Assembly: GCF_016889705.1 (NCBI RefSeq)
Contig: NZ_CP069526.1
Span: forward strand, 9,700,001-9,764,000
DNA from: Amycolatopsis sp. FDAARGOS 1241
GTDB taxonomy: Bacteria; Actinomycetota; Actinomycetes; Mycobacteriales; Pseudonocardiaceae
Length of the DNA stretch: 64,000 nt
Reading direction: 5' to 3'
Each line of letters starts with the position of its first letter. The first letter of the stretch is position 1. The notes under the pieces were generated by a model. It ran no database searches. It was given only the letters and a program-made list of their open reading frames with translations, and was not told where the DNA came from. The position numbers were made by a program, and so were the translations under genes. This document shows positions 1 to 8,688 of the stretch, one piece after another.

Positions 1-1542
1 GCCACGTCGAACTACCAGTCGCTCACCGAGCTCTCCAGTGCACAGTGGACGGCCGGCTCGCACGAGAACCCCCTGCCGGCGCCCACGAAGATCACGCCGG
101 ACATGGTGCCGGACGTGCTCGCGCCCAACGCCGGCGGCAACATCGAGCCGCTGCCGCTGGAGCCGGCGAAGTACGCGCTGGACTTCTGGGAGTCGCACGA
201 GAGCGAGATCATCAGCATTTCCGACGCCCGCGTGGTCGGCCCGAGCAACGACTTCGACGAGCTGTACGTGACCACGAAGCCGCAGCAGAACCCGACGCCG
301 CGCGGCGGCACGGTCTACCTCGGTTACGACAAGATCAACACCGGGGTGCTGAAGGTCCAGTCGATCATCCCGTTCGACCAGCAGCCGTTCCCGAAGGTCA
401 ACACCGGTGACGTGCTCACCGGCGTCACCGCCGGCCCGGTGGAGTACAGCAGCTTCGGCGGCTACACGCTCTTCGCGTCGCAGCTGGGTCCGGCTAAGGA
501 CAACCACCTGCAGAAGGAAGTGACGGCGCGGCAGCGCCCGGGCCAGCTCGCGGTGGCGACGTACAACGTCGAGAACCTCGCACCGTCCGACCCGGACACG
601 AAGTTCGCGCAGCTCGCCCACGGTGTCGTCGACAACCTGGCGGCCCCGGACATCGTGAACCTGGAAGAGATCCAGGACAACGACGGCGCCACCGACGACG
701 GTGTCGTCACGGCCGACGTGACGCTCGAGAAGTTCACCGACGCGATCGTCGCGGCGGGCGGTCCGCACTACCAGTGGCGCGAAATCGACCCGGCCAATGA
801 CCAGGACGGCGGCGAACCGGGCGGCAACATCCGCGTCGGTTTCCTGTTCAACCCGGCGCGAGTGTCCTTCGTGGACCGTCCGGGCGGCAGCTCGACGCCT
901 TCGGCCGGCGTCGTGAAGGACCACGGCAAGGTGCACCTGACGCAGTCCCCGGGCCGCGTCGACCCCACCAACGACGCGTGGACCGACAGCCGCAAGCCGC
1001 TGGCGGGCGAGTTCGTCTTCCGGGGCCGCACGGTTTTCGTGATCGCCAACCACTTCAACTCGAAGGGCGGCGACCAGCCGACGCACGGGCGGTTCCAGCC
1101 GCCGGTGCGCAGCTCGGAGGTGCAGCGCCAGAAGCAGGCGACGGTGCTGCAGGGGTTCGTCTCGCAGCTGCTTTCGGCCGACCGCAACGCGAACGTCGTG
1201 GTCGCCGGTGACCTGAACGACTACCAGTTCTCGCCGGCGCTGGCCCAGTTGACGTCCGGCGGGCTGACGGACCTCATCACGACGCTGCCGGCCGCCGAGC
1301 GCTACAGCTACGTCTTCGAGGGCCAGTCGCAGGTCCTGGACCACATCCTGGCCTCGCCGGCGCTGCGCGGCGTGGACTACGACGTCGTCCACATCAACGC
1401 GGAGTTCGCCGACCAGGCGAGCGACCACGACCCGCAGATCGTGCGCTTCCGGCCCTCGGCGGGAAACAAGCCGGAAGACCTGGCGAACGACTTGCTGGAC
1501 TACCTGGACCAGCTGCTGGGGCGGACCGCTCCACGCAAGTAG
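1..1542 (+). CDS. Secreted endonuclease/exonuclease/phosphatase-family nuclease, 5' truncated
   Basis: The reading frame is open from the first base, so the start lies outside the window; 513 codons are present. The C-terminal half is an EEP-fold nuclease domain: ATYNVENL near codon 188, NLEEIQDNDG, NHFNSKGGD, GDLNDYQFS, LDHIL and the terminal SDHDPQIV supply the expected Asn, Glu, Asp and His metal and catalytic positions. The preceding part resembles the OB-like region found in large extracellular nucleases of the ExeM/YhcR type, so the protein probably degrades extracellular nucleic acid for phosphate or nutrients. The nuclease fold is clear; export is inferred from family architecture because the signal peptide is not visible. 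A strong hairpin follows the stop. Confidence 0.85.
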   Translation, partial: ATSNYQSLTELSSAQWTAGSHENPLPAPTKITPDMVPDVLAPNAGGNIEPLPLEPAKYALDFWESHESEIISISDARVVGPSNDFDELYVTTKPQQNPTPRGGTVYLGYDKINTGVLKVQSIIPFDQQPFPKVNTGDVLTGVTAGPVEYSSFGGYTLFASQLGPAKDNHLQKEVTARQRPGQLAVATYNVENLAPSDPDTKFAQLAHGVVDNLAAPDIVNLEEIQDNDGATDDGVVTADVTLEKFTDAIVAAGGPHYQWREIDPANDQDGGEPGGNIRVGFLFNPARVSFVDRPGGSSTPSAGVVKDHGKVHLTQSPGRVDPTNDAWTDSRKPLAGEFVFRGRTVFVIANHFNSKGGDQPTHGRFQPPVRSSEVQRQKQATVLQGFVSQLLSADRNANVVVAGDLNDYQFSPALAQLTSGGLTDLITTLPAAERYSYVFEGQSQVLDHILASPALRGVDYDVVHINAEFADQASDHDPQIVRFRPSAGNKPEDLANDLLDYLDQLLGRTAPRK

Positions 1543-1554
1543 GTTCCCGGGCGG

Positions 1555-1588
1555 CCGAAGGCCACCGTTTCACGACGGTGGCCTTCGG
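1555..1588 (+). terminator. Hairpin terminator of the nuclease gene
   Basis: A perfect 13-bp stem (1555-1567 with 1576-1588) with an 8-nt loop starts 13 bp after the nuclease stop codon. There is no strong U tract, as is common for actinobacterial terminators. Confidence 0.7.
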
Positions 1589-1635
1589 TGTGTCCGCCGG
1601 CTGGCTACAATCCGGCGGCTGGTTACGGACGGGGC

Positions 1636-2209
1636 GTGGTGGCGGACGAGGCCAAGGCCAAGAAGACCCGGCTGGGGCACGCTCGGGCACCAGTGGATCA
1701 CCGCGATCGCCGCGCTGATCACGGCGTTGACCGGGGCCGGGTTCTTCGTCGGCCGGGCCAGCGCCCCCGGCAGCAGCCCAGCGCCGCCGACCGCGACGGT
1801 CACCGTCACGGCAGGCGGTGAGAACCACCCGGCTGCACGGGCTGCGACCACCGAATCCCAGCCACCCGCGGACCCGGCCGTCGGCTCCTCGGGCCAGGTC
1901 ACGTTCGGCACCGTCAACCTCGACCGGAATCCACCCGCGACCGCGGACCAGAGCGACCTCAGATCGATCGACGTCGGCGACCTGCACACCGCGGGCGGCA
2001 CCCGGCTGCGCAACTGGGTCGACCACGGCCTCCCCGGCCGCGATGACTGCCAGACCCTGGCCGGGGCCGATGGCAGCACCGAATTGCCCTTTCTCCACGA
2101 GGGCAGCATCGTCTGCGGCAACACGGCCAAGGGCCGTCCGTTCCGGTTGACCGTGAAGGTCGCGAGTGCCGACTGCCTGGTCACCGACGCGGTGGCCTGG
2201 AACAACTAG
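1636..2209 (+). pseudogene. Small membrane-anchored protein, frameshifted near its N-terminus
   Basis: The product is not recognised. Frame 2 encodes a hydrophobic segment (HQWITAIAALITALTGAGFF, from about 1688), a Pro/Ser/Thr-rich stretch and a roughly 90-residue domain ending VTDAVAWNN. That frame has no good start upstream of the hydrophobic segment. A plausible start, GTG at 1636 or 1639 giving VADEAKAKKTRLG, sits in frame 1. Joining them needs a shift of one base near 1675-1690, where ggggcac and cgggcac occur in close succession. A TTG at 1727 would allow an intact but anchorless product. The gene shares its CTAG stop with the convergent gene at 2206. Either a recent frameshift or a sequencing error is possible. 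Confidence 0.55.
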
Positions 2210-2617
2210 CCGAGCCAGGCGGACAGCGTCGGGTTATCGATGACGAACTGCCCCTCGATGTCGCACACCGATTCGAGCTCGAGGCTGCCGGTGCAGGTGA
2301 TTGCCAGTTCGTGTGCTGCGCCGAGTTGAAGGCTTGCCGTGACTGGTTGTCCGGGCCGAACGTCGTGGCGTAGCTGAGGTGGATCATCCAGCTTGAATGT
2401 CACCTGCACTGCCTTCTCCGCCGTGGCAGTCGAGGCTGGGGGGCTCGACGGCGCGTTTTGCGGTGGGTTGGTGCTGCACCGAACTGGTGATGCTGGATGA
2501 CACAGCTGCGATCAACGCTGTCCCCAGCGTGCCGACGAGACTGATCACGGTGACACGGATGCTCTTGTCCTTCGGCTGCATCGGTGGAGTCGATGTTGGC
2601 TGCTGGGCCTCGTACAT
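2206..2617 (-). pseudogene. Small membrane-anchored protein, frameshifted in a 6-G run
   Basis: The product is not recognised. A well-placed start (ATG at 2617 behind GGTGGAGGA) opens MYEAQQPTSTPPMQPKDKS, followed by a membrane segment (VTVISLVGTLGTALIAAVSS) and QPTAKRAVEPP. The frame then runs wrong and stops near 2384. A second frame continues ASTATAEKAVQVTFKLDDPP and ends PTLSAWLG at 2206. Removing one base from the six-G run at 2438-2443 joins them into one protein of about 136 residues with a membrane anchor and a beta-rich domain (GQPVTASLQLG). The layout matches its convergent neighbour: short cytoplasmic tail, one membrane helix, linker, small domain. Confidence 0.6.
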
Positions 2618-2697
2618 CTGGTAGGTCCTCCACCTCGAATTCAGCGTGGGCCAGGCAGAGGAACCGGGCCATCTCGTACTGGCGATTCTTGTGCGCG

Positions 2698-2730
2698 GGT
2701 CACCGACGCAGTGGCCTGGAACAACTGGCC
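2698..2730 (+). repeat. Relic copy of the 3' end of the 1636-2209 gene
   Basis: This 33-nt stretch matches 2179-2211 at 31 of 33 positions. The parent segment encodes VTDAVAWNN plus stop; here the stop TAG reads TGG. It lies in the 222-bp gap before the protease gene and looks like a leftover of a duplicated or recombined gene end. Confidence 0.7.
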
Positions 2731-2839
2731 GATCGGCGCGCAACCATCCGCTGAAAGGCGTACGGCGTGATCACCCCGGCGAGCGTTGTCCGCGGTGGGC
2801 CGGGATTCGTACGTTCGGACCAACGACGAAGGAGGTCCG

Positions 2840-3958
2840 ATGCGGAGGATTCTGACCGTGTGCGCCGCTGTCCTGGCGGCCGGCACGGCGGTGGCGGCCC
2901 CGGCGCTGGCGGTGTCCGGCGGGGAACCCGCCCAGGCCGGGGCGGCGCCGTGGATGGCGACGATCACGTTCAAGGGCGACCAGCCGCTGGTGCAGCGAGA
3001 GAGCTGCGGCGGCGCACTGATCGCCCCCGACCGGGTGGCGACGGCGGCGCACTGCCTCGACCACGGGGACCCCACCCACCTCGAGGTGCACCTCGGCGGC
3101 GGGACGCTGTCGCAGGAGCCAGGGCGGGTCGTGCCGATCGCCGGGTGGTCGGTGGATCCGGCGTTCCGGCTGATCCCGTCGCCGCTCGACCCGCAGAGCT
3201 TCGAGAAGTCGAGCGCGGCCGAAGACGCCGCGGTCATCAAGCTGGCGCACCCCGTGTTCGGCGTGCCGACGCTGCCGGTGGCGCGCACCGCGCCGAAGCC
3301 GGGGTCCACTGTGGACGTCTACGGCCACGGCCTCACCAAGGCACCGGACCCGAAGGACCCGACGGCCGCGCTGGGCGACCAGCTCAAGCACGCCCGGCTG
3401 AGCGTGATCGACGACCGGACGTGCGCCGCGGGCCTGGCCGACCCGGCGATGCTGGACGGCCCCTCGGTGCTGTGCACGCAGGGCACCGCGACCGTCTGCC
3501 CCGGCGACAGCGGAGGGCCGCTGGTCGAGAAGACGCCGTTGGGCGACCGGCTCGCCGGCATCGTCAGCTTCGCGGGCGAGACCGCGGGTAAACAGTGCGG
3601 TGAGCCGACCGTCGACGGGTTCGGCGACGCGGCCGCGATGCGCTCGTTCCTGACGCAACCCCGGCCCCCGCTCGCGCCGATGGCGGACACGGAGCCGGCC
3701 ATCACGGGCACCAAGGCCGCCGGCGCTACGCTCACCTGCGAAGCTCCGAAGTGGAGCACGCCGCCGGCGAAGGCGGACTACGCCTGGTACTACAACAAAG
3801 TCGACCCGTCGAACGGCTTCGAGTTCTACGTCCCGGTCGAGGGCGCGACGAGCCCCACGCTCACCGTCACCCCGGATCTGTCCGGCCACAAACTGAACTG
3901 CGGGATCACCGCCAGTACGGCGGGCGGCACCGTCCTGCTGTACAGCGACGTCGTCTGA
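2840..3958 (+). CDS. Secreted trypsin-like serine protease (S1 family)
   Basis: The start is ATG 2840, which has AAGGAGG four bases upstream and opens a signal peptide (MRRILTVCAAVLAAGTAVAA). The S1 catalytic triad is visible: His71 in TAAHC, Asp129 in EDAAVIKL and Ser224 in CPGDSGGPL; paired cysteines flank the His and Ser motifs. The mature enzyme starts near VSGGEPA, replacing the usual IVGG, so zymogen processing may differ. The last 85 residues form a separate domain with two cysteines and a beta-sandwich-like pattern (ATLTCEAPKW, GHKLNCGITA), probably for binding substrate or cell wall. Length is 372 residues. It is expected to act outside the cell; its substrate is unknown. Confidence 0.9.
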   Translation: MRRILTVCAAVLAAGTAVAAPALAVSGGEPAQAGAAPWMATITFKGDQPLVQRESCGGALIAPDRVATAAHCLDHGDPTHLEVHLGGGTLSQEPGRVVPIAGWSVDPAFRLIPSPLDPQSFEKSSAAEDAAVIKLAHPVFGVPTLPVARTAPKPGSTVDVYGHGLTKAPDPKDPTAALGDQLKHARLSVIDDRTCAAGLADPAMLDGPSVLCTQGTATVCPGDSGGPLVEKTPLGDRLAGIVSFAGETAGKQCGEPTVDGFGDAAAMRSFLTQPRPPLAPMADTEPAITGTKAAGATLTCEAPKWSTPPAKADYAWYYNKVDPSNGFEFYVPVEGATSPTLTVTPDLSGHKLNCGITASTAGGTVLLYSDVV

Positions 3959-4005
3959 CCGGGCAAGGCGGCCGGGGCGCCACCCGCCCGCCTCGGCCGC
4001 TTCGG

Positions 4006-4374
4006 TCAGCGCTTGGCCCGCCAGCCCAGTGCCAGCACGGCCTGCACCAGCTCCTGGTAGGAGGGCTTCACTTCCTCCAGGTACCGGTCCAGGTACTGCG
4101 GCCGCGCGGTCGGCACCGGCTGCGGGTCGTCGAGGGCCTCGACGAAGTTCAGGCGCGCGACGTTGTGCAGCGCCATCTTCCACCAGCGCGTCGCGCGTTC
4201 GGCGGCCTTCTCCTCGCGTTCCTTCGCGGCGGCGACGGCCGCGTGGGCGTCGGCCAGCTGGTGCTCGATCTCCTCGGCCCGGGCGAGCTCCCAAGCCCGC
4301 AGGTTGTCGGCCGAACCGCGGGCCAGGCCGACGATCTCCTTGTAGCGCATGGCCGCGCTGCCGCCGTCCGTCAT
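4006..4374 (-). CDS. Coiled-coil protein of the FtsK-like operon
   Basis: This 122-residue protein starts at ATG 4374, overlapping the ATPase stop codon as ATGA, so translation is coupled. Residues 25-70 (ARAEEIEHQLADAHAAVAAA, KEREEKAAERATRW) are rich in Ala, Glu, Lys and Arg and should form a long helix or coiled coil. The C-terminal part (YLDRYLEEVKPSYQELVQAV) is also helical. It has no signal peptide, membrane segment or enzymatic motif. Its place as last gene of the four-gene operon suggests a cytosolic partner of the ATPase. The family is not recognised. Confidence 0.8.
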   Translation of the reverse strand: MTDGGSAAMRYKEIVGLARGSADNLRAWELARAEEIEHQLADAHAAVAAAKEREEKAAERATRWWKMALHNVARLNFVEALDDPQPVPTARPQYLDRYLEEVKPSYQELVQAVLALGWRAKR

Positions 4375-7112
4375 GTCGCCTCTCCGGAGGTTTCGGGCCG
4401 CTGGAACGGGATGATCACCTCGGGCGCACCGTGTGTGGTGCGGTCGAAGAACAACGCGCGCCCCGGCCGCGGCGACCAGTGCACGACTTGCCCGGCGGCG
4501 AACGGCGAGAGCTCGTTGCCCTGCACGTCGAGCGCCGCCCACGTACCGATGTCGTCGGTGCCGCCGAAGCCGAGGGTGTCCTTGAGCCGCGCGATGCTGC
4601 GCCACCAGCCGATGGTGTGCAGGCCGTGGCCCGGGCCCGTCTTCAGCACCGTGCGCAGGTGGTCGAGCCCGCTCTTGAGCTGGCCCGGCTCCTTGGCCTC
4701 CAGCGCCGGCAAGGCCGCGTCCACGCCGTACAGCAACAGGATCCGCGACGGACCGTCCGAACCGGACTCGACGATCGGGCCGAGGGAAGCCGGCAGGTCC
4801 TCCACCAGCTCGGCCACGTGCCCCTCGGCTCGCAGCCGCTCCGTCAGCTCCAGCACGGCCGGCGCGCACGCCTCGATGGGGCAGTGCAGCACGAATTCGA
4901 CCTCGCCGATCTCGAACTGGCGGGAAAGCGACCGCGCCGCCGAGTCCATGATGGACAGTGCTTCGGCCGACGCACCACCCAGCACGGCGACGTTGCGGCC
5001 CGGCGCCCGCGGGAGCTCCACTCCCTGCGCCGACTCCGTGACGTCGATCGACTGGCCCAGCAGCGCGCGCGGCCGCGAGTTCGGCTTGAGCTCGGTGTAG
5101 GCCGGGAACTGCTCCAGCACCGGCGAGTGCGCGCCGTCGAACAGCCGGGGCCGCGGGAACCGGCCCGAGTAGAGCTCCCACAGCTTGTGCTGGAGCTCCA
5201 CGAACACGTTGCGGCTGCTTGCGTCGGGGATGTGCGCCAGCAGGTTGCCGTGCGCGACACCGGAGTCGTGGTTGATCACGGCGTGCCACTTCGGCGCCGA
5301 CACCGCCGCGTTGTTGGTCTCCGCCAGCACGCGCCGCGCCTTCGGCATCGCGATGCGCAGCGTGCACTGCTCGAACACGGCCGGTTTGCCCCAGAACGCC
5401 TCGATGCCGGCGACGTCCTGGCTCGCCAGCACGAGGTGGATACCCTGCGACCGCCCGCGCCGCGCGATGTCCTCCAGCAGCTGCGTCGCCGTCGCCGTGA
5501 CCTGATCCCGACCGGCGAACAGGTACTGGAACTCGTCGATCACGGCGACGATCCGCGGCCAGTGCCCGCCCGGGTCCTGCTCGCGCAGGTCGGCCAGGTT
5601 AGTGACCTCGTGCTCCTTCGCCGCCGCCGAGCGACGGCGCAGCTCGTCGGCCAGGAACCGCAGCAGCGCCAGGCCGAACTCGCGGTCGGTGTTCACGTTG
5701 ACGCCCACCAGCCGCGCGTGCGGCAGCCAGCTCGCGTCCTTGCGCCCGGGCGCCAGGCCCGCGAACGACACGCCCTCCTTGAAGTCCAGGAGGTACAGCG
5801 ACAGCTCGTCGGGCGAGTAGCGCGCGGCGAGGCTGCCCAGCAGCGCGTACAGGAAGTTTGTCTTGCCCGAACCGCTGGGGCCGCCGATCAGCGCGTGGGG
5901 GCTCGCGTCGCCGATCACGACCTCGACGGCTTCGCCCTCGTAGAACCCGACGGGTGCACGCAGTTCCCGGGCCGAGCTCTCCTGGCCGAACTCCGTCGGC
6001 AGCAGGTCGGCGAACGACCGCGGCCCGCCCTGTTTGGCGATCAGCGCCTCCGCGATCCGGCCCGCGGCGCGGATCACCTGGCCCGAGGGCAGCGGCGGGT
6101 CGAGGTCCACGACGAGGTCGGTGCCCGTCATGCTGCTCACCGCGCGGCGCTCGTCGACGAGGCTGAGCGATTCGACCGACGCGCTCACAGCCGTCGGCAC
6201 GTCGATCAGGATCAGGCAGATCCCGGCGGCGAGCGCGCCGCTGGCCACGCGCTTGAGGTCGCGCGCCAGCTCGGGTTCCAGCGTCTCGCCGTTGCCGTAG
6301 AGCACCGCGATCCGGTACGGCTCCACGCGCTGGCCGCTGGCCCGGCGCAGCTCACGCAGCGACGTGTGGCCGGCCTGCATGCCCGTGGCGTGGATGCGGC
6401 GGATGTGCCCGGCGAGCTCGTCGAGCAGGTCCTCCAGCCGCGTCGGGTCGTACAGCGACAGCGCGCTGGTCCGGCTGAGCGGGTAGAGGTCGGGCAGGAT
6501 CGCGGTGAGCTGCCCGATGTCCCACAGGTGGATCTTCACCGCACCCGGTTCGAACGTCGAGAGCACGCGCATCAGCAGGTTCTGCACGATGCCGTCGATC
6601 ACCGGCCGGGTCTTCGGCGCCGACGTGATCTGCAGGTGCGATTCGTCGAGCAAGGGCACGGCAACGTCGAACGTCCGCGAGATGTCGCGGCCGGCCGCCG
6701 TCGCCGAGCCCACGCGCCACAGCTCGGGCGCCGTGATGCCGGGGTTGGTCCCCACCCGGCCGAGCCACTCGCTCGGCGGCCGCCCCGCGGGCCCCGTGGC
6801 AGCGGCCGCCACCAGGTCCCGCAGGGCGCCCGGGCCCGAGCTCCAGTCGGTGTAGAACGCGTTGCGCACCGCGCCGAGCGACGCGAACACCTCGTGCGCG
6901 GCGGGGTGGCGCGCCCACTCGGTCTGCTGTTCGGTGTCGGCCTGGTTCATGCCGACCTTGACGATTTCCTGCTCGAGCGCGAGCCGCGCCACCTCGGCCT
7001 CGGCCGCTTCACGGGCGCCGGCGGCAGCACCGAGCACGAGCCCGATCTGGTGCCGGACCCGGTCCAGGGCCGTCTGCACGCGGTTGCGCTGCTCGGCGGA
7101 CTTACTGGCCAT
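4371..7112 (-). CDS. FtsK/SpoIIIE-type ATPase with three RecA-like blocks, soluble
   Basis: This 913-residue protein has a helical N-terminus (1-80) and three RecA-like blocks. The middle block (about 385-650) has a full Walker A (GPSGSGKT, 411-418), Walker B (IVAVIDE, 521-527) and the FtsK-like segment LLEDIARRGRSQGIHLVLAS. The first block (about 145-340) has a degenerate P-loop (APKTRP near 165) and a Walker B-like strand near 268. The last block (about 700-880) has LGGASAEAL at 711 and RILLLYGVD near 790. This one-active, two-degenerate layout recalls the EccC/EssC motors of type VII secretion, but no membrane helix is present, unlike EccC or FtsK. An in-frame TGA lies just upstream of ATG 7112. 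It is third in an operon behind two small helical proteins and could move protein or DNA; the substrate is unknown. Confidence 0.9.
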   Translation of the reverse strand: MASKSAEQRNRVQTALDRVRHQIGLVLGAAAGAREAAEAEVARLALEQEIVKVGMNQADTEQQTEWARHPAAHEVFASLGAVRNAFYTDWSSGPGALRDLVAAAATGPAGRPPSEWLGRVGTNPGITAPELWRVGSATAAGRDISRTFDVAVPLLDESHLQITSAPKTRPVIDGIVQNLLMRVLSTFEPGAVKIHLWDIGQLTAILPDLYPLSRTSALSLYDPTRLEDLLDELAGHIRRIHATGMQAGHTSLRELRRASGQRVEPYRIAVLYGNGETLEPELARDLKRVASGALAAGICLILIDVPTAVSASVESLSLVDERRAVSSMTGTDLVVDLDPPLPSGQVIRAAGRIAEALIAKQGGPRSFADLLPTEFGQESSARELRAPVGFYEGEAVEVVIGDASPHALIGGPSGSGKTNFLYALLGSLAARYSPDELSLYLLDFKEGVSFAGLAPGRKDASWLPHARLVGVNVNTDREFGLALLRFLADELRRRSAAAKEHEVTNLADLREQDPGGHWPRIVAVIDEFQYLFAGRDQVTATATQLLEDIARRGRSQGIHLVLASQDVAGIEAFWGKPAVFEQCTLRIAMPKARRVLAETNNAAVSAPKWHAVINHDSGVAHGNLLAHIPDASSRNVFVELQHKLWELYSGRFPRPRLFDGAHSPVLEQFPAYTELKPNSRPRALLGQSIDVTESAQGVELPRAPGRNVAVLGGASAEALSIMDSAARSLSRQFEIGEVEFVLHCPIEACAPAVLELTERLRAEGHVAELVEDLPASLGPIVESGSDGPSRILLLYGVDAALPALEAKEPGQLKSGLDHLRTVLKTGPGHGLHTIGWWRSIARLKDTLGFGGTDDIGTWAALDVQGNELSPFAAGQVVHWSPRPGRALFFDRTTHGAPEVIIPFQRPETSGEAT

Positions 7113-7138
7113 CGGTGTCGCTCATGACGCGGTCGTCC

Positions 7139-7387
7139 CTACAGGCGTGACTGGTATCCGCTCACCAGGTCGTCGGCGGCGGCTAGGCGGGTGAGGAGGT
7201 GGTCGAGTCCCTCGTCGGCCTGGTCCAGTTGCGTCGGCAGCCACGGATCGGCCTTCGCCTGCGCGTCGACGAGCGCCCGGCGGGCGTCTCCGAGCAGGGA
7301 CTTGGCCCGCTCGGCGTGGGCGCGCCCGTCGGTGAGCCCGGTCTGCGCGGCGGTGAGCAACTGGTGGATCTCGGCGAGTCCCGACAT
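7139..7387 (-). CDS. Small helical protein, WXG100-like in size and layout (copy B)
   Basis: This 82-residue protein starts at ATG 7387, 4 bp after the stop of the preceding gene. It reads as two helices around a central DPWLP turn at about residue 47, which is where WXG100 proteins carry their Trp-x-Gly turn; the Gly is absent here. It ends YQSRL, and the neighbouring 86-residue protein ends YSSRL, so both share a C-terminal Y-x-S-R-L tail. It has no signal peptide and no cysteine. The two proteins look like distant paralogues that could pair as a helical-hairpin dimer. Function is inferred only from context; the family is not recognised. Confidence 0.8.
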   Translation of the reverse strand: MSGLAEIHQLLTAAQTGLTDGRAHAERAKSLLGDARRALVDAQAKADPWLPTQLDQADEGLDHLLTRLAAADDLVSGYQSRL

Positions 7388-7391
7388 GGAG

Positions 7392-7652
7392 CTACAGCCG
7401 GCTCGAGTAGGAGTCGGCCGACGAGATCGAGGCCTGGATGGTGCTCTGCATCCCGGTGATCCCGTTCAGCGCTTCGGCCAGCAGGCCGTGGGCCTGGTTG
7501 ACCTCGTGCTGGCTGCTGCCCTGCGTCGCCTGCGACAGCGACAGCTGGGCCTCTTCGAGAGATTGCGCTGCCTGCTGCAAGGCGGCGATGCTCGCGGACG
7601 CTTTCTCGTTCGCGAGTGCGATGCCAGCGCGGATCTCTTCCACTCCGGGCAT
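7392..7652 (-). CDS. Small helical protein, WXG100-like in size and layout (copy A)
   Basis: This is the first gene of the four-gene operon, 86 residues. ATG 7652 was chosen because GAGGAG lies about ten bases upstream; in-frame codons further up lack such a site. The sequence is Ala/Ser/Gln-rich and strongly helical (ASIAALQQAAQSLEEAQLSL), with a break at QGSSQHE near residue 47 and a second helix, then the tail SSADSYSSRL. The hydrophobic heptad spacing fits a helical hairpin. It has no WXG motif, membrane segment or signal peptide. Its gene order relative to the ATPase matches how Esx pairs sit beside EccC/EssC genes. Confidence 0.8.
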   Translation of the reverse strand: MPGVEEIRAGIALANEKASASIAALQQAAQSLEEAQLSLSQATQGSSQHEVNQAHGLLAEALNGITGMQSTIQASISSADSYSSRL

Positions 7653-7751
7653 GGGGGCGGACTCCTCGGTGCGTCGGGGCTGGAACGACCACATACAAAC
7701 TTAGCGTGATCAGGTGTCTTCGGTAAGTGAGGAACGCGGGGAGAATCGACA

Positions 7752-7782
7752 AGGCCCCGGACGCGGGTGACGTCCGGGGCCT
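7752..7782 (-). terminator. Hairpin upstream of the FtsK-like operon
   Basis: A perfect 12-bp stem (7752-7763 with 7771-7782) with a 7-nt loop. On the minus strand it is followed by a T-containing stretch (ttgtcgatt), so it may end leftward transcripts from the hydrolase gene about 200 bp upstream. Nothing else is recognised between 7653 and 7991. Confidence 0.5.
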
Positions 7783-7991
7783 AGGGGGCGGGCCTCGCGT
7801 GCGTGAGCCTCGAGCCGTGTTCCAGCCTTGGTGACCTGCGGGTTTCGAGGTTCGCGCGCGAGTGGCCGCGCCCAGGTCAGGCCGGTATTCGTGACACCGA
7901 TGAACCTCTCCGAACTTCTACGATCAAGTCTGCGAAGGAGCGTAGCGGGTCCCTTCGCGACGGCTTCCGCCAGTCCTCGGCTACCCCGTCG

Positions 7992-8688
7992 CTAGTCCTT
8001 CGAAGCGACCAGCAACGCTTCGGCAACGCCCTCGGGATGCGTCAGGAGCGCCTCGTGGGGGCCCGCGCACTCCACGCGCCGCGGGTCGCCGAGCCGGGCC
8101 GTCAAGGCCTCGAACGCGGCGCGCGGTGCGGAGCGGTCGTCGGTGAAAAACACGTAACTGGAAGGTAATTCGACTTTCCAGAACCGCGGGAGGGCGACGC
8201 GGTCGGTCACCCAGCGCGCGGGGATCGGCACGAGCGGCGCTGCCGTCGCGGCGCCGTAGGTGAACAGCTCCGACCACGTCTCGGGGTGCACCGGGATGGT
8301 GCCGTCGGCGTTCTTCGCCGCCTCGCCTTCGGCCACGTTTTCCCGGGGCGCCAGGTCGTTCACGCATTCGCCGTCGCGCAGTACGAACGCGTCGGCGAAC
8401 ACCACTCGCTTGACCTTCTCCGCGAGCCGGTCCGCCGCGAACTGCGCGACGGGACCGCCCGCGCTGTGCGCCACGAGCACGAACCGGCCGGGGCTCCGCC
8501 GCCTGGATGTCCTCGACGAGCCCTTCGCCCATCGTGGTGAGCGTGACAGCGGCACGCTCGGGGTTGCCGGCTTCCGCGTCACGGAGCGTCGGTGCGAGCA
8601 CGCGGTGCCCCGCCTCCCTCAGCCGGGCGGCGACACCGGCCCAGGCCCATTCGCTTTGCCACGCACCGTGGACGAGGACGAACTCCAT
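7992..8688 (-). pseudogene. Alpha/beta hydrolase, one frameshift
   Basis: ATG 8688 opens MEFVLVHGAWQSEWAWAGVA, the N-terminal strand and oxyanion region (HGAW) of the alpha/beta hydrolase group related to plant esterases and salicylate esterase. The frame is lost after LVEDIQAAEP. The continuation, GRFVLVAHSAGGPVAQFAAD with the nucleophile elbow AHSAGG, is in another frame, and ends VAEALLVASKD at 7992, with the catalytic His expected in CAGPHEALL. Deleting one base from the four-G run at 8490-8493 restores a 231-residue protein with no other lesion. It is therefore either a very recent pseudogene or a sequencing error in an intact gene. Confidence 0.75.

Noticed and set aside
4006..7652. A complete type VII secretion (ESX) locus.
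   Set aside because: No EccB, EccD, EccE or mycosin genes are present, the ATPase has no membrane helix, and neither small protein has a true WXG motif.
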